Of a stretch of 64,000 bases of DNA, positions 8,771 through 17,489 are shown in pieces. Location: NCBI RefSeq assembly GCF_015160875.1, contig NZ_CP063374.1, forward strand, positions 558,001 through 622,000, given 5' to 3'. Source of the DNA: Streptomyces chromofuscus. GTDB taxonomy: Bacteria; Actinomycetota; Actinomycetes; Streptomycetales; Streptomycetaceae. The notes beneath the pieces were generated by a model. It saw only the letters and a list, made by a program, of their open reading frames with translations, searched no databases and was not told where the DNA came from. Both the position numbers and the translations under genes were made by a program. Within the stretch, counting starts at the first letter, position 1. Each line of letters opens with the position of its first letter.

Positions 8771-8784
8771 TTCACTCATATGAA
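8771..8784. promoter_or_regulatory. Candidate operator, copy 2
   Basis: TTCACTCATATGAA, 12 of 14 bases identical to the copy at 8574-8587, just upstream of the alginate-lyase-family gene. It overlaps a second inverted repeat, GTGAA-TTCTG-TTCAC, at 8761-8775. The site is about 10 bases before the chosen start codon, as expected for repression. Confidence 0.5.
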
Positions 8785-8794
8785 TGGGGGTGCG

Positions 8795-10060
8795 ATGGCT
8801 GGAAGGTCTGCGCGGGCCGTGGTCCTGGCGCTGATCACGGCTCTCCTGGCCGCGGTCGTCCCCTCGGCCTCCGCGCACGCGGCGCCCGCCACGCCGAGGA
8901 CGGCGGTTCTCGACGGCTTCCGGCTCCGGCAGGCGAAGGCCGACCTTCGGCGCGGCGATCCCGAACTCCGGCGCGCCGTGTCGGCCTTGACGCGGCGCGC
9001 CGACGGGTGGCTGGATCAGGGGCCGTGGACGGTCGTGGACAAACCGCGTCCCGCGCCGAGCGGCGACGTGCACGACTACCTGAGCCAGGCGCCCTACTGG
9101 TGGCCTACCACGACCCCCGCGCCCGACAACCCATGGGGCTGTCCGTACGTGCAGCGGGACGGGGAACGCAACCCCGAGGTCGACTCGGGCACCGACCGTC
9201 AGGACGTCGAGAAGGTCTTCGACTCCACCTACGACCTCGCGCTCGCCTGGTACTACACCGGTCACCGGCGGTATGCGCAGAAGGCCGCGCAGATCCTGCG
9301 CACCTGGTTCCTCGACCCGGCCACGCGGATGAACCCGCACCTCGACCACGCCCAGTTCATTCCGTGCAGGTTCGACGGGCGGGCCATCGGCATCATCGAC
9401 TTCTCCCAGTCGTACACGAGTGTCGTCGACGCCCTCGCCATCCTCGACACCGGCGCTCCCGGCTGGACCCGGGGCGACCGCGACGGCATGCGGCGGTGGA
9501 ACACCGCCTTCCTCACCTGGCTGACGACCAGCGCGTTCGGCGCGCAGGAGGCCGCGGCCGCCAACAACCACGGCACCTTCTACGACCTGCTGGTCGCCGC
9601 CCTCGCCTTCTCGACCGGCGACGAGGCGCTGGCCCGCACGACTGTGCGGGCGGCGGCCGGCAAGCGGATCGACACCCAGATCGCGGCCGACGGCAGCCAG
9701 CCCCTGGAACTGGCACGCACCAGGAGCTGGCACTACTCGGCGTTCGCCCTCGTCGCCCACACCCGACTGGCCGCGGTCGGCCGCCATGTCGGCGTGGACC
9801 TGTGGGCCCACCGCGGCCCCGACGGCCAGAACCTGGCGGCGGCCGTGCGGTATCTGCTGCCCGCCGCGACCGGCGCGGCCGACTGGCCGCATCCGGAGCT
9901 GGAGTTCCACCGGTACGCGGCCGGAGACGTCGCCCGCGCGGCCGCGGACGCAGGCGACACGGCGGCGAGGCGAGCCGTCCCGTGGCTGGAGGCACCGCCG
10001 GGAGGAAACCTGTGGCCGGTGCGGCCGGCCGCCGAACAGCTCGACTCGATCGCGGGCTGA
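8795..10060 (+). CDS. Secreted alginate-lyase-family (PL5/PL38-like) polysaccharide lyase
   Basis: A 421-residue protein with a Sec signal peptide (ARAVVLALITALLAAVVPSASAHA) and the alpha/alpha toroid of the alginate lyase family. Diagnostic segments are YLSQAPYWWPTTTPAPDNPWG, the NNHGTFYD motif carrying the family catalytic Asn/His, and RSWHYSAFAL with the second catalytic His/Tyr. Family relatives cleave alginate or glucuronan by beta-elimination, yielding the unsaturated ends that the neighbouring GH88 enzyme removes. I chose ATG 8795, preceded by GGGGGT; an ATG at 8780 lies inside the operator-like repeat. Substrate is not resolved. Confidence 0.84.
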   Translation: MAGRSARAVVLALITALLAAVVPSASAHAAPATPRTAVLDGFRLRQAKADLRRGDPELRRAVSALTRRADGWLDQGPWTVVDKPRPAPSGDVHDYLSQAPYWWPTTTPAPDNPWGCPYVQRDGERNPEVDSGTDRQDVEKVFDSTYDLALAWYYTGHRRYAQKAAQILRTWFLDPATRMNPHLDHAQFIPCRFDGRAIGIIDFSQSYTSVVDALAILDTGAPGWTRGDRDGMRRWNTAFLTWLTTSAFGAQEAAAANNHGTFYDLLVAALAFSTGDEALARTTVRAAAGKRIDTQIAADGSQPLELARTRSWHYSAFALVAHTRLAAVGRHVGVDLWAHRGPDGQNLAAAVRYLLPAATGAADWPHPELEFHRYAAGDVARAAADAGDTAARRAVPWLEAPPGGNLWPVRPAAEQLDSIAG

Positions 10061-10123
10061 CGAGCGGCGCGGTCCGCACGGCCGGGGAGGCCGGGGCCGG
10101 CCGGCGTCACCGGGGCGGATGCG

Positions 10124-11572
10124 CTACGGCGCTATGCCGACGCCCTCGACCCGGCTCCAGGCCTTCTCCTGCCTCGCGGTCATGGCGGGCCAGTGCGTGC
10201 CTCCGGGGCGCGGAGTGACCCGGGAGGCGTAGGGAGCCGGACGGAAGTCGGGGCGGTAGAAGCAGCCGGTGCCGTAGGCGCGGTCGAACGTCGCGCAGGA
10301 CGCCGCGATCGATCGCGGGGTCGGCTTCCTTCCGGTGCGCACCCAGGTGTCCAGCGCGGCCAGGGAGGTGGCGTACTCCGCGTTGCTCAGCTCGCTGTGT
10401 TCGTGCTCGTCGGTGAACGTCTGGACGAGGTGACGGTCGCGGTGGGCGCCCTCCAGAGTGGCACGGTAGGCCGCCTCGTGCTCGACGAACGCCGTGGGGT
10501 CGTCGATCGCGTGGAGGGTGAGGACGGGAACCGCGACCCGGCCCGTCAGGTCGCTGTCCCAGGACAGGTCCCGGACGGCGGCCGGGTCGGCGGCGAACCG
10601 CTCGACTCCGGCGTTGAGTGCCGCGTCGTCGTGCGATCCGGAGTACCGCACGCCCTCGTTGCCGAACGGGTTCCGGCCGCCGAGGCGCGCGTGCACGATG
10701 TCGCGGAACGTGAAGGTGGCGAATCGCAGATGGGACTCCAGCGTGCGTTCGGGGATCCGCGTCACGGCAAGGATGTCGTCGAGGTTGCGCTGCTGCAGCG
10801 CGGTGCGGTCCTGCGGGGCGGAGGCGTAGCCGGTGCATTCCTCAAGGCGGGCGCGCAGGCCGGCCGCCGTCATGGTGGAGTCGGCACGCAGTCCCTGCCA
10901 CAGCGGGTACTGCGGTTCGCCGGGCCGGGGGTGGTTGCCGCAGTAGTACTGGTGGACCACCCGCAGGTCTACGCGGTAGTCGTAGCCGCGGGAGCCGCCG
11001 GCCAGGACGCCGTTGGTGAGCAGCGCCCCGTCGTAGGGGCCGTTCTTCCCGCCGTGGAGTTCCACGACCTTCGCCGCGACGTTCCCGCCCCATGACTGGC
11101 CGTGCACGTACGTCCGGTCCGGTCGGCCGAACTCGGACACGAACAGCCGCCGTACGTTCTCGGTGTCGGCCGCGGCCATCCGCGTGCCGTAGCCCCCGCG
11201 GCGGTACGACGAACCGGCCCAGGCGTATCCCTGGTCCACCATGACGGACCATCGCCCCAGGTCGTCAAGGCTGCGCTGGGGGTCGGAGGCGTCGCCCAGA
11301 TCCGGGCCGCCGTGGGCGTGCACGACGAGCGACCCGTTCCACCGTTCGGGCACGGCGATCGCGTAGTGGGCGCCGCTCGCGTCCTGCCCGGTGTAGCACG
11401 TGGCCTTTCCGGCAAGGCCGTCCGGACAGACGGTCGCAGCGGGGCGCGGGGCGTCCGTGGCGGCGGGCGTCGCGCCGGTGAGCGTGCCGACGAGGACGCC
11501 CGCCGCGCCGACGGCCAGCGCCGTGCGCAGCTTTCCGGGGAGACGACGGGCCGCTTGGGTGCGTCTGATCAA
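10124..11572 (-). CDS. Secreted alpha/beta hydrolase
   Basis: A 482-residue exported hydrolase. The N-terminus RRLPGKLRTALAVGAAGVLVG is a signal peptide followed by an alanine/proline-rich linker. The nucleophile elbow is VHGQSWGGNVA (GxSxG) near residue 150, an acid candidate lies in LHAIDDPTAF near residue 355 and a histidine candidate in DEHEHSELSN near residue 395, the usual order for this fold. Six or more cysteines suggest disulfides in the secreted protein. The esterase or peptidase substrate is not evident. It converges with the lyase gene, 63 bases stop to stop, and is divergent from the multicopper oxidase gene. Confidence 0.8.
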   Translation of the reverse strand: MIRRTQAARRLPGKLRTALAVGAAGVLVGTLTGATPAATDAPRPAATVCPDGLAGKATCYTGQDASGAHYAIAVPERWNGSLVVHAHGGPDLGDASDPQRSLDDLGRWSVMVDQGYAWAGSSYRRGGYGTRMAAADTENVRRLFVSEFGRPDRTYVHGQSWGGNVAAKVVELHGGKNGPYDGALLTNGVLAGGSRGYDYRVDLRVVHQYYCGNHPRPGEPQYPLWQGLRADSTMTAAGLRARLEECTGYASAPQDRTALQQRNLDDILAVTRIPERTLESHLRFATFTFRDIVHARLGGRNPFGNEGVRYSGSHDDAALNAGVERFAADPAAVRDLSWDSDLTGRVAVPVLTLHAIDDPTAFVEHEAAYRATLEGAHRDRHLVQTFTDEHEHSELSNAEYATSLAALDTWVRTGRKPTPRSIAASCATFDRAYGTGCFYRPDFRPAPYASRVTPRPGGTHWPAMTARQEKAWSRVEGVGIAP

Positions 11573-11833
11573 GGTTCTGCTCCCTGCCTCCGCCGGCGCA
11601 TCCCTTGCACCGGCGCAGCGATGCTAGGAACGGGCAGGACGCGGAGCCATGGCCTGATCTTTTGTGTTCATAGTGTTCCCGCGCACGGGTGCCGGCCCGT
11701 CAGGCCGCACCGCGTGGCCGGCGGCTGCTCGGCGGCGCAGCCGACGATGCTCCCCTCGGGCGGTGTCGGCGATTCGCGAGACGCGCCGCTTCGGTTCTCA
11801 CATATAAGGGCACAAAACAGGTCTTATTCATAC

Positions 11834-13465
11834 ATGCAGAAATATACGCGGCGCACCTTGCTCGGTGCATCGATCGTGGCCGCCGGTTCGGGAGCTCTGA
11901 CCGCCTGCTCCGGATCCGACGCACCGCCCGAGGCCGGGCCCACCGGCCACAGGGGCGGCAGGCACAGCGGCGGCGGCTTCGTCCCCAAGGGGCCCAAGGG
12001 GTATGTCAACCCGTCCGGCCCCGAGGTCCTCGCCGCCGAGAGGAGACGCGGAACCGGTCCTGTCCGCACGTTCACGCTCACCGCCATCGAGACGTCCCTC
12101 GATCTGGGCGGACGTACCGTCAGGTCGTGGGCGTACGGCGACACGCTGCCCGGCAAGGAGATCCGGATCAACGCGGGCGACGTCCTCGATCTCACCCTTG
12201 CCAACCATCTGCGCGAAGCGACGACGCTGCACTCGCACGGTGTGCGGATGCGCTGCGACATGGACGGCGTACCGGGCCTGACCCAGCAGTCCATCAAGCC
12301 CGGCGCGGACTTCACCTACCGCTTCGCCGTCCCGCACCCCGGCACCTACTGGTTGCACTCGCACTCGGGCATGCAGCTCGACCGCGGCCTGTACGCCCCC
12401 CTGATCGTCGAGGATCCCAGGGAGCCCTTGTCCTACGACAAGGAGTGGGTCGTCATGCTGGACGACTGGGTGGACGGCGTGTCCGGCTCCACCCCGGACG
12501 GCGTGCTCGCGCAGCTGCGGGGCGGCCATGCCGCGCCGATGGACATGGGTGAGGGCGACGGACAGCACGGTCCGGGCAGCGACGAGTCCGCGGGCGAGCA
12601 CGAGTCGACCTCCGCCCGGGCCGCGGGCCCCTCACGCGTTCTGCACAACTCCAGCAGCCGCATCCTGCAGAGCGTGGGCGGCAACGTCGACTATCCGCAC
12701 TACCTCGTCAACGGCCGTCTCCCGCGGGCCCCCTCGGTCTTCCGGGCCCGGCCGGGGGACCGCATCCGGCTGCGGATCATCAACGCCGGGGGCGACACGG
12801 CGTTCCGGGTGGCGCTCGGCGGTCACGAGATGACGGTGACGCACACGGACGGTTACCCGGTCGAGCACACGACGACGGACGCGCTGCTGCTCGGCATGGC
12901 CGAACGCTACGACGTGCTGGTCACCGCCAAGGACGGGGTGTTCCCGCTGGTCGCGATCGCGGAGGGCAAGGGCGCGAGGGCCCTTGCGGTCCTGCGCACC
13001 AGCAGCGGCGGGGTCCCCGGGCCGACCGCGCACCCGGACGAGCTCGACGGCCGGCTCGTGCCCGCCAGACGGCTCGTGCCGCACGAGTCGGTCGCCTTCA
13101 ACGACGACGACCCGGACCGCGAGATGCGCCTCAAGCTGACCGGCGGCATGGAGAACTTCGACTGGGGCTTCGACCACGAGCCCTACTCCATCGAGAAACG
13201 CATCCCCATCCGGGAGGGCGAACGAGTCCGCATCTCCCTCATCAACGCCACCGACATGTGGCACCCCGTGCACCTGCACGGCCACACGTTCGCCCTCACC
13301 GGCATCGACGCGGTCGGAGCCCGCAAGGACACCGCCCACGTGCTGCCCCACCGCAAACTCGTCATCGACTTCTACGCCGACAACCCGGGCCTGTGGATGC
13401 TGCATTGCCACAACCAGTACCACTCGGAGTCCGGGATGATGACCATCCTCGGCTACCGGACGTGA
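11834..13465 (+). CDS. Multicopper oxidase (three-domain, laccase/CopA-like), exported lipoprotein
   Basis: A 543-residue oxidase with all four copper-ligand clusters: HSHG at residues 133-136, WLHSHSG near 173, HPVHLHGHTF at 477-486 and HCHNQYHSESGM at 524-535. The N-terminus KYTRRTLLGASIVAAGSG with LTAC at residues 22-25 combines a Tat motif with a lipobox, so it should be exported folded and lipid-anchored. A Met/His/Asp-rich insert near residues 235-255 could hold extra copper, as in Cu(I) oxidases. It probably oxidises Cu(I) or phenolics. The 261-base divergent upstream region contains an unusually AT-rich stretch near 11800-11833, likely its promoter. Confidence 0.92.
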   Translation: MQKYTRRTLLGASIVAAGSGALTACSGSDAPPEAGPTGHRGGRHSGGGFVPKGPKGYVNPSGPEVLAAERRRGTGPVRTFTLTAIETSLDLGGRTVRSWAYGDTLPGKEIRINAGDVLDLTLANHLREATTLHSHGVRMRCDMDGVPGLTQQSIKPGADFTYRFAVPHPGTYWLHSHSGMQLDRGLYAPLIVEDPREPLSYDKEWVVMLDDWVDGVSGSTPDGVLAQLRGGHAAPMDMGEGDGQHGPGSDESAGEHESTSARAAGPSRVLHNSSSRILQSVGGNVDYPHYLVNGRLPRAPSVFRARPGDRIRLRIINAGGDTAFRVALGGHEMTVTHTDGYPVEHTTTDALLLGMAERYDVLVTAKDGVFPLVAIAEGKGARALAVLRTSSGGVPGPTAHPDELDGRLVPARRLVPHESVAFNDDDPDREMRLKLTGGMENFDWGFDHEPYSIEKRIPIREGERVRISLINATDMWHPVHLHGHTFALTGIDAVGARKDTAHVLPHRKLVIDFYADNPGLWMLHCHNQYHSESGMMTILGYRT

Positions 13466-13521
13466 CGAGGCCGGCGCCCGTGCACGGGACATGAGCGCCG
13501 GGGATCCCGGCCTCCGGTCCC

Positions 13522-13544
13522 GGTCCCGGCCGCGCGCCGGGACC
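13522..13544 (+). terminator. Hairpin downstream of the multicopper oxidase
   Basis: Arms GGTCCCGGC (13522-13530) and GCCGGGACC (13536-13544) form a perfect 9-bp GC stem with a 5-base loop, 56 bases after the stop. There is no U-run, which is common for terminators in such GC-rich genomes. Confidence 0.5.
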
Positions 13545-13729
13545 CGGGGAGGCGGGGCGCGGGGCCGGCGCGGCAGTCGCCGTTCCGCCCTCGTGGTCGG
13601 CCCGGCACAGGCCCGCAGGGGACGGGATTGTCCGGGCTGCGGTCCCGTCGGGGCCGGTCGACAATGGGCAGTGGGTCGCACGTCCGCCCCGCCCACGACA
13701 CCGCGGCGCCGCCCGAGAGGAGCGTGCAC

Positions 13730-14119
13730 ATGCGCGCTGAGGCTTCGCCGGCCGCGCGGAGGGGGGCGTTCATCGCGGTCGCGGTCGCCCTGTTCTGCGT
13801 CCAGTTCGACATCTCCGCGCTCAACCTGGCCGTGCCGGTCCTGGCCGTGCGGCTCGTGGTGCCCGAGCGGGCCTGCGCGGCGTCGGGCGTCCAGTCGATG
13901 TCCCCGGTCATCCTGGGCGGCGCGCCCGCGGGGGCCGCCGCCGCGGTCACGGCGAGGACACCGCGGCGAGGGCCGCGGACGGCGTACGACCCGGACCTGC
14001 GGTGCGGCGGGGCGGTGATCCTGGCGGGCTCCTCCGTCCTCCTGGCGGTACGTCACCGGCTCGTGGTCCTCGGCCGGGCGCCGATACTCGGCGCGTCCCG
14101 CGGTGAGCGTGTGCCGTGA
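13730..14119 (+). pseudogene. MFS transporter remnant
   Basis: This 129-codon frame looks like the first two or three helices of an MFS drug exporter with pieces missing. A helix with FCVQFDISALNLAVPVLA matches the family's first helix, a PRRGPR loop resembles the helix 2-3 loop, and VLLAVRHRLVVLGRAPILGA resembles the helix 4 region. Normal transporters are about 400-500 residues. A GAGAGGAG site precedes the ATG. Its stop overlaps the next gene's GTG start (GTGA), so even if non-functional its translation may drive the FUSC gene. Confidence 0.6.
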
Positions 14120-16770
14120 AGGGCGGATCGCGACGGACGGAAGTCGTGCACCGGTCGGTGCGGGTGACGCTCTCCGCGTCCGCGGGCTTCTACCCCTTCC
14201 TGTACGGGCTCCAGGAGCCGGTGCCGGCGCTGTACGCGCTGTTCGCGCCGATCTCCCTCGGCATGCTGTCCTCGATCCCCGGGTCCGGGCGGCAGCGCGC
14301 CGAGGTGATGCTGAAGGCACTGCCGGTGGCCTTGGTGCTGGTGGCGCTGGGGACCGTGCTGGCGGTGGCGACCTGGGCGGCGGTGCTCGGGATGCTCGTC
14401 GTGGGCTTCCTCCTCGCCTTCGCGGCGATCGCGGGGCCACGGCCGGCCGGGGCGGCGCCGGGACTCCAGCTGTTCTACATCCTGGCCTGCTTCCCGCCGT
14501 ACGAGCCCCAGACCCTGTGGCTGCGGCTGGCCGGGCTCACCTACGGCGTGGTGGTGCTGGCGCTGTGCGAGCGGTTCCTGCTGCCGCAGCCGCCGGGACC
14601 GGCGTACCGGACGAGCCTCGCGAAGGCGCTGGCGACGGCGGGCGACACCATCGCCGGCCGGAGCGACCTCTCCCCCGGCGCGCTGCGGGCGGCCGGCGAG
14701 CGCCTGCGCCTGTCCGAGGTCCCGCCCGCCGAGCGCCCCGCGGGACCCGGCCGCGCCGACCGCGGCCTGTCCCAGGCGGGGTCCGCCGCGCGCCGGCTGC
14801 TCGAACAGCTGGCACATCTGACCGACACCGGCGAACTGCGCGAGCTCGTCCGGGGCGGCTCCGGGGACGGCGAAGACGGCACGGCCCGCCCCGACACGGC
14901 GTCCGGATCGCTGCTGCCGCAGGTGGCGTCCTTGTGCCACCGGACCGCCGCGGCCCTGCGGGAGGGTCGGCCCTCGCCCGGACCGCAGCGGATGGACGAC
15001 GCGATCCTCCGCTTCCAGCAGGTGCGCATGCGGCAGGTCACGGGGCCCGCCGACGAGGTTCCGCCGGTGCCGGTGCTGCGTCGGCAGGCGGCGCTGCTGG
15101 CGGTCGCCGAGTCGGTGCGCATCCTGGAGATCTCCGTACGGGTCGGGCTCGACGGACGGCGCACGCCGCCGATCGAGCCGCGGGAGCTCTTCTGGTACAC
15201 GGAGGCGTCGACGCCGTACCTGTGGGTGCGCCGGATCACCGGCAACATGACGGTGCGCTCGGTGCAGTTCCAGAACGCCCTGCGGACCGCCGTCGCGCTC
15301 GCGACCGCGCGGTTCGTCGCCGGTTCGCTCGACCTGACCCACGGCTTCTGGGTCCTGCTGGCGGTGCTGACGCTGAGCCGGACGACCGTGGGGGCGACCT
15401 GGACGGCCATCCGCCGGGCCGTCGCCGGGAACCTCGTGGGCGCCGTCGTGGCGGGTGCACTGCTCATCGGTCTCGGCGCGCACCCCGAGGCGTACGCCGC
15501 GATCCTCGCGCCCGGCATGCTGATCGCCTTCGCGCTGGGGCCGCTGCTCGGCATCGCCTGGGCGCAGGGACTGTTCACGCTGGTGGTGGCCACCGCGTTC
15601 GCCCAGATCGCGCCGGCGTCCTGGCACCTGGCCGGGGCGCGGATCGTGGACGTGCTGACCGGCAGCGCCATCGGTCTGCTGTGCGCGATGCTCGCCTGGC
15701 CGGCCGGCGCCCGGCGGGAGGTGCGCAGGACCATGGCGGGGCTGCTGCGGGAGTGCGCCTCGCTGATCAAGGGCACCGTCGCGGTGCTGACGGCCGTGCC
15801 GCCGGGCTCGGCCGCTCCCCCGCCGACGTTCCCCGCACTGCACCGGCTGCGCCTCGCCGAGTCCGCCTACGCCCAGTTCCGCAGCGAACCGGCGGGCAGC
15901 GTACCCGCCCGGGCCGACTGGCAAGCCGTGCTCATCACGGCGAACCACGTCCTGCTCGGCGCCCAGTGGCTGCCCCGTTTCGACCTGCCGGCTTGCGCTC
16001 TGTCCCCGGACGCCGCCGCCTGGGCACGCGCCGGCGCCCGAACGCTGGCCGAGACCATGGAGCGCGTCGCCGCCCTGTGCGCGGACGACCGGCCGCCGCC
16101 GGAGGGGAGGCGCGCGGCGCCCACCCCACCGGACGAAAAGCAGGGGCCGCCAGCCCGACCAGAGGAAAAGCACGCGGCGCCCACCCCACCGGACGAGAAC
16201 CAGCGGGCTCCAACCCGGCCAGAGGAAAAGCACGTGGTGCCCACCCCACCGGACGAAAAGCACGCGGTGCCCACCCGGCCAGAGGAAAAGCACGCGGTGC
16301 CCACCCCACCGGACAAGAACCAGGGGGCGCCCACCCGGCCGGACGGAGAGCAGGCAGTGCCGTCGCCGTCACTCGGGGCGCGTCCGGGGCGGCCCTCGGG
16401 CGCGGACGGGGCGCGGCGGACGGCCTCGGAAACCGGCGATGTGCCACCGACGCCCTGGCCGCCGGGCGCGGCCGTGCCGTCGATGCCCCCGCCGCCGACC
16501 TCCTCGCAGCCCGCCGGGCCGCCGCTGCCCGCGCTGGTCGACCTCGACATGTGGCTGCGCGGCCTGACCGCCCAGTTCGCCCGTATCGAGGCCGGGCTGC
16601 CGGCCGAGGTCCGCCGAGGGCCACGCGGCACGAACTCCGACAGCGGCACGCCCGCGAGCGCGGAGAACGTCCGGCGCAGGTGGTACTCCGAGGTCGCCGC
16701 GATCCGCGCCGCTCGGCCACGTCGACCTGCTGGTCGCGGTGGCACTCGGTGTGATCCAGGGCCTCGTTGA
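14116..16770 (+). CDS. FUSC-family membrane exporter with repeat-bearing tail
   Basis: A predicted 884-residue protein. The first membrane block (about residues 10-160) and the second (about 390-530) contain the paired hydrophobic helices of the fusaric-acid-resistance/aromatic acid exporter family, with a cytoplasmic helical region between them. After residue 660 comes a Pro/charged region made of eight 10-residue repeats. The GTG start overlaps the previous stop, implying coupling. The last 50 or so codons (from about 16629) run antisense to a decayed AraC gene and lose the third-position GC bias, so this end is probably not ancestral and the true C-terminus was likely shorter. Substrate unknown. 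Confidence 0.75.
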   Translation: MKGGSRRTEVVHRSVRVTLSASAGFYPFLYGLQEPVPALYALFAPISLGMLSSIPGSGRQRAEVMLKALPVALVLVALGTVLAVATWAAVLGMLVVGFLLAFAAIAGPRPAGAAPGLQLFYILACFPPYEPQTLWLRLAGLTYGVVVLALCERFLLPQPPGPAYRTSLAKALATAGDTIAGRSDLSPGALRAAGERLRLSEVPPAERPAGPGRADRGLSQAGSAARRLLEQLAHLTDTGELRELVRGGSGDGEDGTARPDTASGSLLPQVASLCHRTAAALREGRPSPGPQRMDDAILRFQQVRMRQVTGPADEVPPVPVLRRQAALLAVAESVRILEISVRVGLDGRRTPPIEPRELFWYTEASTPYLWVRRITGNMTVRSVQFQNALRTAVALATARFVAGSLDLTHGFWVLLAVLTLSRTTVGATWTAIRRAVAGNLVGAVVAGALLIGLGAHPEAYAAILAPGMLIAFALGPLLGIAWAQGLFTLVVATAFAQIAPASWHLAGARIVDVLTGSAIGLLCAMLAWPAGARREVRRTMAGLLRECASLIKGTVAVLTAVPPGSAAPPPTFPALHRLRLAESAYAQFRSEPAGSVPARADWQAVLITANHVLLGAQWLPRFDLPACALSPDAAAWARAGARTLAETMERVAALCADDRPPPEGRRAAPTPPDEKQGPPARPEEKHAAPTPPDENQRAPTRPEEKHVVPTPPDEKHAVPTRPEEKHAVPTPPDKNQGAPTRPDGEQAVPSPSLGARPGRPSGADGARRTASETGDVPPTPWPPGAAVPSMPPPPTSSQPAGPPLPALVDLDMWLRGLTAQFARIEAGLPAEVRRGPRGTNSDSGTPASAENVRRRWYSEVAAIRAARPRRPAGRGGTRCDPGPR
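16111..16350 (+). repeat. Eight in-frame 30-bp tandem repeats (four 60-bp pairs)
   Basis: Units begin every 30 bases from 16111 with no gaps. They alternate between an A type (encoding xxxPTPPDEK) and a B type (xxxPTRPEEK), so the higher-order unit is 60 bases. Being a multiple of three, copy-number change keeps the FUSC reading frame. Near-identical units indicate recent expansion. Confidence 0.9.
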
Positions 16771-16783
16771 GACGTTCCGGCAC
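16629..16783 (-). pseudogene. AraC-family regulator N-terminal remnant
   Basis: On the minus strand a GTG at 16783, with an ideal GGAAGGAGG site 6 bases upstream, begins MPERLNEALDHTECHRDQQ, then VDVAE. One base is missing near 16711, where GAG-CTG-GCG would be expected and GAGCGGCG is found. The next frame then continues ARIAATSEYHLRRTFSALAG and VPLSEF. This is the start of the DNA-binding domain of AraC-family regulators. Similarity stops at about 16629, where FUSC-derived sequence begins. The gene is therefore both frameshifted and truncated. Confidence 0.8.
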
Positions 16784-16985
16784 TCCGGGCCTCCTTCCTC
16801 TTTCGCGCTCACCACGCCAGGGAGCGGCCACCCGACGTCCTGTGCCCGATCGGATCGGGTACGCGCGCCGCCCCTGCGCGTGCCGCCGCAGCCGATTCAC
16901 CTGGTGCTGGTTGGACCGCTGCCGCGCAGGGCACTCGGCGATGGCCGGCCGGGCAGCCGGTTTCCCGCACAGCACGGAGGGACAC

Positions 16986-17489
16986 GTGGCCGTACGTCAT
17001 CGTCTGATCAAAGCCCGTCCGGCCGAGGTGTGGGCCGTTCTGGCCGACGCGGACAGTTACCCGCGATGGGTGGTGGGGCCCTCGGGGGCCGAGCCGGTGC
17101 GCGGCCAGTGGCCGCAGAAGGACGCCGCGATCCGCTACGAGATCCCGGTGGGGCCGCTTCGGCTGTCCAACGAGACGGTCGTGCGCCGCTGCGAGGAGGG
17201 CGTCGGTCTGGAACTGGAGGCCCACGCCGGCCCGCTGGGCACGGCGCGGATCGACATCGAACTGCGGCCGTGGGGCGAACACTGCCTCGTACTCGTGGAC
17301 GAGCACCCGCTCCAGGGAGCGGGCGGCACGCTGCACAACGCGGGCTTCGAGGTGCTGATCCAGCTGCGGCACCGCGCCATGCTCAGACGTCTCGCCCGGC
17401 TGTGCGAGGAGGAGGCCCGCGGAGGTGCGGCCCGTACGGCCGCCGCCGGCGCGGCCGCCCCGGGCACGGGCGGGGCCGGCCGTGCCTGA
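16986..17489 (+). CDS. SRPBCC-family protein
   Basis: A 167-residue protein of the START/polyketide-cyclase-like fold. It begins VRHRLIKARPAEVWAVLADA, with a DSYPRWV segment, the usual opening of these lipid- or ligand-binding proteins, and ends in an Ala/Gly-rich tail. The start is GTG 16986 with CGGAGGG upstream. The next gene, an FAD oxidoreductase, starts 8 bases before this stop, so the two are co-translated. A role as ligand carrier or cyclase for the oxidoreductase's substrate is inference. Confidence 0.8.
   Translation: MAVRHRLIKARPAEVWAVLADADSYPRWVVGPSGAEPVRGQWPQKDAAIRYEIPVGPLRLSNETVVRRCEEGVGLELEAHAGPLGTARIDIELRPWGEHCLVLVDEHPLQGAGGTLHNAGFEVLIQLRHRAMLRRLARLCEEEARGGAARTAAAGAAAPGTGGAGRA

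Noticed and set aside
16111..16350. Regular 30-bp repeats, considered as a CRISPR array
   Set aside because: There are no unique spacers; units abut and stay in the FUSC frame.
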